A stretch of 10,208 nt of DNA from Flavobacteriaceae bacterium (lineage in GTDB: Bacteria > Bacteroidota > Bacteroidia > Flavobacteriales > Flavobacteriaceae), in the NCBI GenBank assembly GCA_008081175.1, contig VMCW01000068.1:1-10208 (forward strand), given 5' to 3'. Positions 1 to 6,500 of this stretch are shown here, in pieces. Positions within the stretch are counted from its first letter, which is position 1. The number at the start of each line of letters is the position of its first letter. Made by a program: the position numbers and the translations under genes. The notes below the pieces were generated by a model. That model ran no database searches and was not told the origin of the DNA. It worked only from the letters and a program-made list of their open reading frames with translations.

Positions 1-14
1 CGTTTTAGCGGATG

Positions 15-44
15 CAAATATAAAACCCTTTTTAATTCTTTCAA
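15..44 (-). promoter_or_regulatory. Bacteroidetes-type promoter reading out of the left edge
   Basis: On the minus strand a TTG (44-42) is followed, after exactly 19 nt, by TATATTTG (22-15). This matches the -33/-7 pair (TTG and TAnnTTTG) known for the primary sigma factor of Bacteroidetes. Transcription would begin around position 8 and run leftwards, so the gene served is outside the window. The element overlaps an imperfect inverted repeat at 22-52, which may be coincidental. Confidence 0.6.
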
Positions 45-71
45 GGGGTTTTGATGCTATTTTTTTAAAAA

Positions 72-92
72 AAATAATTTGCTTAATTATTT
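72..92 (-). terminator. AT-only hairpin with T tract behind the porin gene
   Basis: AAATAATT (72-79) and AATTATTT (85-92) are perfect reverse complements around a 5-nt loop. On the minus strand the stem runs directly into a run of eight T (74-67). It begins 21 nt after the stop codon of the porin gene, where an intrinsic terminator would be expected. The stem has no G-C pair, so it would be weak, and in AT-rich sequence such a repeat can arise by chance. Confidence 0.35.
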
Positions 93-113
93 GCTGATTA
101 TCAATGCATTAGA

Positions 114-2303
114 TTACTCGAAAAAATTCCAAATCAATCCAAAACGAATAGAAAAATCGCGATAAGGAACAAAAGGAGCTGCGTAATAATCGTAAGGGGT
201 GTCGATGTTGATCAAATGTTCCAAAGGAGCTGAGACATTTTCTAGCTTGAGAAAAATTCGAGAGCTTTGAATTTTTGCATTAAAGAAAAAATCTACTCGG
301 GGGTATTCTCCAATCTTTGTATTATTCTGAGTGACAAACTCAGCTAACAAAGGGTTGTATTGATCCGCATAAAAATCAGTGAAAAATACAAAGGTGGCTC
401 CCGATTGAAAAAATAAAGATTTATTGAACATAGAGGATGTGAGCATAAAAGTACTTCGTATCAACCACTCGGGAACATTCAGTGCCAGTGGCCCACTGAG
501 TAACTGCTCTGGATCTTGTTCTTGGTTTACCCTTTGGTACTGTACATTATTTACCAAAGAAAATTTACCAAAGTCAAAACGTTGATCCAATCGGAGTTTG
601 TAATAATCTATTTTTTTATCGGTTTGGAAGACTTCTACTACAAATTTCTTATTCAAATCCTTTAAGGGCGTTCTGTTATTAAAGAAGGTATAGTGGTCAA
701 TGCGGGTCCATTCTCCCCTTAGACTTCCCCACCTAGGATGTGAGAATCCTACTGAGCGGGTATTAAATTTTTGATTTACCAAATCCTTTTCCTCCCAGTT
801 GTACTCTTTATAATCGCTTTGGTGTAAATAAAAGTTAAAGTTTAAGGGTTGTGAGCGGTATTTGTATGCTGCGGTAAGAGTTATGTCTTGGAACAGGGAA
901 CGAGAAAGGTTAAGGGTAAGGGCTTGCGTGGCGTACTCTTTTTTTAAAGATTGATAAGCTGTAGCTTGGGTATTGAAGCCCAATAGATTTTTTTGCCATT
1001 GAGCATTGACAGCCCACTGGTGCGCTTGAATAGAATTGGGGAGTAGAGTGTCTTTTTCATAGTCATTAGGACCCAAGGTGTAGTTCCAGTTATGGTGGTA
1101 TAGCTCTCCTTTTAAAGCCCCAAGAGCATCATTTCTGTAGGTGACAAAAAGTTTATTCTCTAAGGTATTGAAAGAGGTGCTGTCTATTACTTTAGAGGTC
1201 TCGTATTGCTCTAGAAAATAAGTGTTGGGGCGGTCTTGTGTAAATTGGTATTTTTTGTTTTCTAGGCTGGCACTGTAGCCTACGGCCATTCTATAGACCG
1301 TGGTGTCTTTAGCAATAGGAAGGAGTTGGTATCTGTGTTCCATAAAATAGCGCTTCCCTTCGAGTACATTGTCCGCATCGATTTGCGTTCCCAAACGATT
1401 CCGATCCAAAAAACCGTCGTAGAAAATTATATTTTCATTTCCGTTTTCGTCTAAAACGGGCTGACCGCTCTCATCTGCTTCAACATAGTTGGGCGCATTC
1501 TCAAAAAAGTAGACCGAGTCATTGGTCAGTCCACCATTGACTTGATTCTCTAGCGACTGTGTAGTTTGGTGCAATCGCATGCGATATCTTTGATTATAAG
1601 TTTGGTATTGGGTACTCATTCGGAACTGCCTTGTCCTGCTTAGGGAGGCTAGATATTTCCCCAAAGAACGAAATCCACGAAAGGAAACGGCAACATTAAA
1701 TTTTGGGGAGGTGTTTATTGCTAATGAAGTATCCAAATGCTGTCCCTGCTGAAAAGTTGACTTAAAAAACAATTCAGTGTATGCAGAAGGTACCTCGTAG
1801 TAAGGAATATCTTCCTTTTCAAAATACCCAAAGTGTTTTACCCGGGCCCCCATTTGTGGAGTAAAAGCCTGATCGTGGAAGTCGTAACCCAGCTTATTAA
1901 AACCTTCTCCCATATTGGGAAAAGGGAGGTATTCAAAATAATCTTTTCTTAAAAAATTAAAGGCGTATTCCCCTTCAAGAGACAATGAAGTGTCGACTGT
2001 ACGCTCGGTTCCATCCAAATACATAATTTTATAGTCCGTTACAGTAACCTCACTCATCGGTTTTAAATAAGGTATGTACCGTTGTTTTTTTTGGTCTTCT
2101 TCTTGACTCTTTTTTTTGTCTTCCTCTAAAACTTGTTTCTTTTTTAAATCAATTTGTTTTTTATCGATTGTGGTAAGCGTGTCTTTGACGACTGAATTGA
2201 GTTCTTGAGGAATGGGGAGCGAATCAGTAACACCTATCCCTTCTTGTTGACTCCAAAGCAATTGCACGAGGGAGAAAAGAAGCATAAATAAGGGGTGACG
2301 CAT
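114..2303 (-). CDS. Putative outer-membrane porin (Porin_10-like)
   Basis: A 729-residue protein that probably forms a beta-barrel in the outer membrane. It starts with a Sec-type signal peptide (residues 1 to about 18, hydrophobic core FMLLFSLVQLLW). Next is a linker rich in Lys, Glu, Asp and Gln (about 47-74), and then a segment around residues 75-140 (TVTDYKIMYLDGT, NFLRKDYFEYLPFPNMGEG) that resembles the N-terminal part of the Bacteroidetes 'putative porin' family. The rest alternates short polar and aromatic stretches typical of barrel strands and ends in an aromatic-rich strand (SIRFGLIWNFFE), as expected of a BAM substrate. The substrate is unknown. The gene is divergent from rnhB across an 82-nt gap. 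Its only promoter-like match is a degenerate TAACTTCG (2330-2323, minus strand) without a clear TTG partner. Family assignment is from recall of conserved segments; a TonB-independent transporter of another barrel family remains possible. Confidence 0.8.
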   Translation of the reverse strand: MRHPLFMLLFSLVQLLWSQQEGIGVTDSLPIPQELNSVVKDTLTTIDKKQIDLKKKQVLEEDKKKSQEEDQKKQRYIPYLKPMSEVTVTDYKIMYLDGTERTVDTSLSLEGEYAFNFLRKDYFEYLPFPNMGEGFNKLGYDFHDQAFTPQMGARVKHFGYFEKEDIPYYEVPSAYTELFFKSTFQQGQHLDTSLAINTSPKFNVAVSFRGFRSLGKYLASLSRTRQFRMSTQYQTYNQRYRMRLHQTTQSLENQVNGGLTNDSVYFFENAPNYVEADESGQPVLDENGNENIIFYDGFLDRNRLGTQIDADNVLEGKRYFMEHRYQLLPIAKDTTVYRMAVGYSASLENKKYQFTQDRPNTYFLEQYETSKVIDSTSFNTLENKLFVTYRNDALGALKGELYHHNWNYTLGPNDYEKDTLLPNSIQAHQWAVNAQWQKNLLGFNTQATAYQSLKKEYATQALTLNLSRSLFQDITLTAAYKYRSQPLNFNFYLHQSDYKEYNWEEKDLVNQKFNTRSVGFSHPRWGSLRGEWTRIDHYTFFNNRTPLKDLNKKFVVEVFQTDKKIDYYKLRLDQRFDFGKFSLVNNVQYQRVNQEQDPEQLLSGPLALNVPEWLIRSTFMLTSSMFNKSLFFQSGATFVFFTDFYADQYNPLLAEFVTQNNTKIGEYPRVDFFFNAKIQSSRIFLKLENVSAPLEHLINIDTPYDYYAAPFVPYRDFSIRFGLIWNFFE

Positions 2304-2385
2304 ACTGAAATGGATTTGTTTGCGAAGTTATAATAAATGGATGTAACTTGTGATAGGGTATAAATTTAAAATTCATGAACTTCAA

Positions 2386-2982
2386 ATGCTGCGCACTCAA
2401 TACACCTCATATCTAGAAGCAGGAACAGATGAAGCTGGAAGAGGCTGTCTAGCGGGTCCCGTCACAGCTGCAGCAGTAATACTCCCTAAAGACCTAAGTC
2501 TCCCACAGTTGAATGATTCTAAAAAACTAACGGAAAAACAACGTTATGAAATACGGCCTTTAATAGAACAGTACGCTCTTGCCTTTGGTATAGCCCATGT
2601 GTTTCAGCAAGAAATCGATCAAATCAACATCTTAAATGCGGCGCTGAAAGCGATGCATCTTGCTTTGGACCAACTACAAATAAGACCAGAACATATTCTG
2701 GTTGATGGCAATCGTTTTCATTCCTACCAAAAAATCCCTCATCAATGTATTGTAAAAGGGGATGGTAAATTCCAAAATATTGCAGCAGCCTCCATTTTGG
2801 CGAAAACTTATCGAGACGATTACATGGAAAAAATTGACAATAAACACCCCGAATACGGCTGGAAAAAAAACAAAGGCTATCCGACAAAAGCTCACCGTGA
2901 AGCACTAATAAACTATGGATCCACTGTGTATCATAGATCCTCTTTTCGACTCCTTCCTCAGCAACTTAAAATGAAGCTTTAG
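2386..2982 (+). CDS. rnhB: Ribonuclease HII
   Basis: RNase HII cuts the RNA strand of RNA-DNA hybrids and starts removal of single ribonucleotides misincorporated into DNA. The 198-residue product has the usual family length. The family signature GTDEAGRGCLAGPV holds the first two metal-binding acids (D15, E16). The third is D107 in LVDGNRF, and the fourth is probably D126 in KGDGKFQ, just before the conserved AAASILAKTYRD. The substrate-recognition GRG motif is at 18-20. I chose ATG 2386 because it places the signature at the normal distance from the N-terminus. An in-frame GTG at 2350 would add 12 residues (with IGYKFKIHELQ) that do not look like the family. The catalytic set is complete, so the enzyme should be active. 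It reads away from the porin gene and is followed by a hairpin with a T tract. Confidence 0.96.
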   Translation: MLRTQYTSYLEAGTDEAGRGCLAGPVTAAAVILPKDLSLPQLNDSKKLTEKQRYEIRPLIEQYALAFGIAHVFQQEIDQINILNAALKAMHLALDQLQIRPEHILVDGNRFHSYQKIPHQCIVKGDGKFQNIAAASILAKTYRDDYMEKIDNKHPEYGWKKNKGYPTKAHREALINYGSTVYHRSSFRLLPQQLKMKL

Positions 2983-3028
2983 AAATACCCTAGGTTTATG
3001 AGATGGTTAATAACATTTCAAAATTTTA

Positions 3029-3052
3029 AAAAAACTCCCTCTTGAGTTTTTT
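3029..3052 (+). terminator. Rho-independent terminator-like hairpin after rnhB
   Basis: AAAAAACTC (3029-3037) and GAGTTTTTT (3044-3052) form a perfect 9-bp stem around a 6-nt loop, with the T run forming the right arm. It lies 46 nt after the rnhB stop codon and 16 nt before the next gene. The A-tract/T-tract symmetry is typical of an intrinsic terminator. The stem holds only two G-C pairs, so read-through into the lipoprotein gene is plausible. Confidence 0.55.
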
Positions 3053-3068
3053 AATTTAGACCCCAATT

Positions 3069-5528
3069 ATGCGTTTAAAAATCCTTTACTTACTCAGCTT
3101 TATTTTACTGAGCTGTACACCAGAAAAAAAAGAACCCCTTAGTTTGTTGGACTGTGTCCCTCAAAACACCATTGCCACACTCCAAATCAACGATTGGAAT
3201 ATGCTGGGGAGTACATTAAATACACTTCCTTTTTTTGAAGGTCTTTTTCAATTGCACCCCACTCTTTTCAGTGATATTACAGCCGTAGTCCCAAAAGCAT
3301 TTCCTCCAAATGCCTTACTGAATATTGTCCCTGAAGGGAAAGAAGCCCTCGCCGTTTCTTTTATCTATACAAAGGCAGCTTTGGATAGCTTACCCAAGAA
3401 AAACACAAATCAATTTACATACAACACAGTTACTGTTAATGTAGAAGAGCTCGACTCTAAAAAAATATATAGTGCTCAGATTCAAGATGTTCAAATGATT
3501 AGTAGCTCAAAATTAGTGATTGAAAACAGCATTCGAAATCTACAAAACAGTAAAAAGGGTATTCAAAATCCTCTATTTTACAAACTAGCTGAAGTCAGTG
3601 ATAACAATGCTCCCTTAACACTCTTTTTACACAGGGATATTGAAGGATTACTCAAAACCCTCTTCCCCAATACCTCTTTATTTCCCTTTCTAGGCAGTTC
3701 CTGGTTTTCTTTTGATTTTAATACCAAAAAAGATCCCTTTACCTTAGACGGAGTAAGCTTTATTAACGACTCAATCCCAGATAGACTCAGTCTTTTAAAA
3801 GGTCTTGAACCACAACCGCTTGTCAGTCCAGAATACATTCCTCAAAATTTTGACGGTGCCCTTGTGCTCGCTTTAAACGACTACAAAACCTTGGAGGAAA
3901 ATTTTAAAAAATACACACGTTATAAAAATATTCCCATAAACAACATCAACTTTGATGTATTGAGTAACGTAGATGAGTTGGCATGGGTAAGAAACAAGTC
4001 CAATATTGCACTATACATTCATCTCAATAATACTGAAGCTTTATCACCTGAATTACTACCCGAAAGCTCGACTCAAGAACAATTTAGAGGTGTTACTATA
4101 CAAGAAGCCCAGCTGCCTGAAGACGTTCTTCTTTTTTTAGAAACCTTTGGTATGACTTTTAATCCAAACGCTTTAGCACGAATAGATGACTATTTGATTT
4201 ATGCAACAGACAAAGCTTTTTTGAAACAATTGATAGGCGTACGATTGGACGGAAATGTTCTCTCCAAGGACTTCAATTTCAAAAGCCTACAAGAAGACCT
4301 AGCAGACAGTAGCACCTTTCTTTGGATTGGTAATACTGTTAACCTAAAGAATCAATGGAAAGAGCAACAAGGCAAGAATGATAAAGTATGGAAACAAATC
4401 GATTTAGAATCCTATCCTCTTTTAGCACTACAGGGAATAGCAGAGAAAAACTTCATTCAAAGCCGCTTTACTGCTCAACGCGATAATCCACAACAGCAAA
4501 AGAACACTGTAGCCAGTCAATACACTTTCTCACTAGATGCCCCACTAGCTAGAGCACCTCAATGGATCAAAAACCATCGCAATAAAACTATGGATGTAGT
4601 GGTTCAAGACCTCAATAATGTACTCTATCTATTTTCCAATAAGGGTGTATTGTTTTGGAAAAAACAACTTTCAGGCCCCATTATAGGCAAAATAGAACAA
4701 GTTGACTTATATAAAAACAGAAGATTACAGATGGCTTTTCGAACGGCAGATCGATTTATGATTTTAGATCGCAATGGAAAAGTGGTTCCTCCTTTTGATA
4801 AAAAAATAGCTTCTGATAGCCCCCAGCACTTTTCAGTTTTTGATTATGACCTGAACCGAAACTACCGTTTCTTACTTACCCATGGGAAAAAAGTAGAATT
4901 ACTTGACAACAGAGGACGTTCTGTTTCTGGTTTTAAGCTAAAAAGTACAAGGCAACCCCTTCAAAACCCTCCAAAACACATTCGTTTTGGAAATAAAGAT
5001 TACCTCATATTCCAAGACATCAATGGTCAAGTCCGTATATTAAACCGACAGGGAACCGATCGCATTAAGCTCAAAGAAGCTGCAAACACGTCATCAAACC
5101 CTGTTTTTGAATACCGAAATACATTTGCCACTACAACTAAAGAGGGCTCACTACTTCAAATTGACAGTAAAGGTAATCTCACAAAGACCCCCCTAGGACT
5201 TCAGCCTGGACATCAGATTGACATGACTTCAAAATCTTTAGTCACCCTTTCTGAAAACAAACTAAACATTAAAGGAATTCCCGTTCAACTTCCCTACGGC
5301 AACTATACGGCTCCAAAAATTTACTACATTGATAATACTATTTTTGTCACTCTAACAGATCTAGATGCTCAAAAAGTATATGCGTTTTATAGCAACGGTA
5401 CTGCTGTAGGAGGATTCCCTGTTTATGGTACTTCCCCGGCATCAATCACCAATGCAGATGACGATAAAGCTATTGAACTCGTAGTCCAATCGGAAGCCAA
5501 TGGTTTACTGATTTATCAGATTAACTAG
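3069..5528 (+). CDS. Large lipoprotein of unknown function, beta-propeller-like C-terminus
   Basis: I cannot name this 819-residue protein. It begins with a lipoprotein signal (residues 1-15, hydrophobic, ending LLSC) with the acylated cysteine at C16, so it should be membrane-anchored. The residues after C16 (TPEKKEP) do not form an obvious acidic surface-export signal, so a periplasm-facing location is a reasonable guess. Residues 23 to about 480 form a mixed alpha/beta region opening with LLDCVPQNTIATLQI, somewhat like DUF3352-type proteins. From about residue 508 there are repeated beta-rich units of the form 'hydrophobic strand, D/N-x-G turn, hydrophobic strand' (FSNKGVLFWKK, ILDRNGKVV, LLDNRGRSV, ILNRQGTDR). 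The final unit has GGFPVYGTSPASITNADDDK then IELVV, which is FG-GAP/PQQ-propeller style. A scaffold or binding role would fit, but no catalytic motif is visible. It follows rnhB on the same strand and converges on lipB with a 2-nt gap. Confidence 0.85.
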   Translation: MRLKILYLLSFILLSCTPEKKEPLSLLDCVPQNTIATLQINDWNMLGSTLNTLPFFEGLFQLHPTLFSDITAVVPKAFPPNALLNIVPEGKEALAVSFIYTKAALDSLPKKNTNQFTYNTVTVNVEELDSKKIYSAQIQDVQMISSSKLVIENSIRNLQNSKKGIQNPLFYKLAEVSDNNAPLTLFLHRDIEGLLKTLFPNTSLFPFLGSSWFSFDFNTKKDPFTLDGVSFINDSIPDRLSLLKGLEPQPLVSPEYIPQNFDGALVLALNDYKTLEENFKKYTRYKNIPINNINFDVLSNVDELAWVRNKSNIALYIHLNNTEALSPELLPESSTQEQFRGVTIQEAQLPEDVLLFLETFGMTFNPNALARIDDYLIYATDKAFLKQLIGVRLDGNVLSKDFNFKSLQEDLADSSTFLWIGNTVNLKNQWKEQQGKNDKVWKQIDLESYPLLALQGIAEKNFIQSRFTAQRDNPQQQKNTVASQYTFSLDAPLARAPQWIKNHRNKTMDVVVQDLNNVLYLFSNKGVLFWKKQLSGPIIGKIEQVDLYKNRRLQMAFRTADRFMILDRNGKVVPPFDKKIASDSPQHFSVFDYDLNRNYRFLLTHGKKVELLDNRGRSVSGFKLKSTRQPLQNPPKHIRFGNKDYLIFQDINGQVRILNRQGTDRIKLKEAANTSSNPVFEYRNTFATTTKEGSLLQIDSKGNLTKTPLGLQPGHQIDMTSKSLVTLSENKLNIKGIPVQLPYGNYTAPKIYYIDNTIFVTLTDLDAQKVYAFYSNGTAVGGFPVYGTSPASITNADDDKAIELVVQSEANGLLIYQIN

Positions 5529-5530
5529 TC

Positions 5531-6241
5531 TTATTCAAGAATAAAATTTGCCTCAAATAAGTTGGCAAAGTGCACCTTAAGTTTATCCTTTACTTCGCTA
5601 AATGGAATTTCTTTTCCTAATTCTTTAGCGAGTGAGGTAACCCCTTTTCCTTGAATACCACAAGGTATGATGTGATCAAAATAAGACAAGTCCGTATTGA
5701 TATTAAATGCAAATCCATGCATGGTCACCCATCTACTGGCCTTGACACCCATAGCACATATTTTACGAGCAAAAGGTGTCCCTACATCCAACCAAACACC
5801 TGTTTCTCCATGACTACGGGTTCCCTCCAGACCGTATTCTGCAAGAGTATTGATCACTATCTGTTCTAAAAAACGCAAATATTTGTGGATATCAGTAAAG
5901 AAGTTGTCCAAATCCAAAATAGGGTAACCTACAATCTGACCGGGACCGTGAAAGGTAATGTCACCACCCCTATTTGTAGGATAAAATGCTATCCCTTTCT
6001 TTTTTAATTGCTCTTCCTCCAAAAGTAAGTGTTCTTGTTTTCCACTTTTACCCAAGGTGATTACGGGAGTGTGTTCTACCCAGAGTAAGTAATTCTTTGT
6101 AGGGTGATTCGTAGCTTGAGCTCTGTTTTCCCTTTTTAGTGCAATAGTGTCATGAAACAATTTTTCTTGAAATACGACTGCTTCGTCATAGGGCATTTTA
6201 CCTAATTCTATCAGTTGTATGGTTTTGTTTTTAGGAGACAT
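5531..6241 (-). CDS. lipB: Octanoyl-[acyl-carrier-protein]:protein octanoyltransferase
   Basis: LipB moves octanoyl groups from acyl carrier protein to the lipoyl domains of 2-oxo acid dehydrogenases and the glycine cleavage H protein. This is the first step of lipoate synthesis and is completed by LipA. The 236-residue product carries the family signature RGGDITFHGPGQIVGYPI (91-108). The catalytic Lys-Cys pair is K160 (ARKICAMGVKASRW) and C194 (IIPCGIQGKGVTSL). Their 34-residue spacing matches the K135/C169 pair of E. coli LipB. The HGFAFNINTDL segment (175-185) completes the pocket. The start at 6241 lies 3 nt after the stop of the upstream YqaE/Pmp3 gene, so the two are almost certainly co-transcribed from the promoter near 6440. 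lipA is not in the window. Confidence 0.96.
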   Translation of the reverse strand: MSPKNKTIQLIELGKMPYDEAVVFQEKLFHDTIALKRENRAQATNHPTKNYLLWVEHTPVITLGKSGKQEHLLLEEEQLKKKGIAFYPTNRGGDITFHGPGQIVGYPILDLDNFFTDIHKYLRFLEQIVINTLAEYGLEGTRSHGETGVWLDVGTPFARKICAMGVKASRWVTMHGFAFNINTDLSYFDHIIPCGIQGKGVTSLAKELGKEIPFSEVKDKLKVHFANLFEANFILE

Positions 6242-6244
6242 ACA

Positions 6245-6418
6245 CTAACTGTTTATGCTCCAACGACCAGGATTATTTAGTATAACAAGAGCAGCGATTA
6301 CACCAGGAACCCAACCACAAAGGGTCAAAATAAAAACGATTAAAACAGAACCACACCCTTGATCTATTACCGCAAGAGGGGGAAATAAAATGGAAAGTAA
6401 AACTCGAAAAAAACTCAT
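6245..6418 (-). CDS. YqaE/Pmp3-family small membrane protein
   Basis: A 57-residue protein beginning MSFFRVLLSILFPPLAVIDQ and ending NNPGRWSINS. It shows the Pmp3/YqaE/UPF0057 pattern: a first hydrophobic helix with the PPLAV motif (residues 13-17), a GCG turn (21-23), and a second helix containing LCGWVPGVIAAL (33-44). The family is small, has two membrane segments, and in other organisms is linked to salt, cold or membrane-potential stress; its molecular role is unsettled. The gene is read in a different frame from a longer open frame on the same strand that has no protein-like features. It sits 3 nt upstream of lipB, so it leads that operon. A matching TATCTTTG -7 element (6442-6435) lies 16 nt upstream of the ATG. 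Confidence 0.9.
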   Translation of the reverse strand: MSFFRVLLSILFPPLAVIDQGCGSVLIVFILTLCGWVPGVIAALVILNNPGRWSINS

Positions 6419-6434
6419 GATTAGTTTTGAGAGA

Positions 6435-6442
6435 CAAAGATA
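6435..6442 (-). promoter_or_regulatory. -7 element of the yqaE-like/lipB operon
   Basis: Read on the minus strand, TATCTTTG is a full match to the Bacteroidetes TAnnTTTG element, 16 nt upstream of the ATG at 6418. No TTG occurs at the usual -33 distance, so the promoter may be weak or need an activator. It lies 10 nt from the -33 element of the divergent lysS promoter. Confidence 0.5.
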
Positions 6443-6452
6443 TAAAATTTGA

Positions 6453-6484
6453 TTGCTTAGATTTTGTCACTCTATGTATCTTTG
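6453..6484 (+). promoter_or_regulatory. lysS promoter
   Basis: A TTG (6453-6455) and a perfect TATCTTTG (6477-6484) are separated by 21 nt, close to the usual Bacteroidetes -33/-7 spacing. Transcription would begin around 6490, leaving a leader of about ten nucleotides before the lysS ATG at 6501. This supports the short leader and argues against the in-frame upstream starts at 6453 (TTG) and 6474 (ATG), which overlap the promoter itself. Confidence 0.6.
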
Positions 6485-6500
6485 CAGCAAAATAAACCCT

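Noticed and set aside
2624..2905. Two minus-strand open frames inside rnhB
   Set aside because: They lie opposite conserved rnhB codons, including the KGD and AAASILAK region, and resemble no family; shadow frames.
3052..3059. TAATTTAG as a promoter -7 element for the lipoprotein gene
   Set aside because: One mismatch to TAnnTTTG, no TTG at the right distance, and it would leave almost no leader before the ATG at 3069.
3578..3838. Minus-strand open frame inside the lipoprotein gene
   Set aside because: No start context or family features; fully contained in a well-supported plus-strand gene.
5651..5869. Plus-strand open frame inside lipB
   Set aside because: Opposite the catalytic region of lipB; shadow frame.
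6273..6470. A 65-codon open frame on the minus strand over the lipB-lysS gap
   Set aside because: Its product is low in recognisable features and covers the lysS promoter; the overlapping 57-codon frame at 6245-6418 carries Pmp3 motifs and is the real gene.
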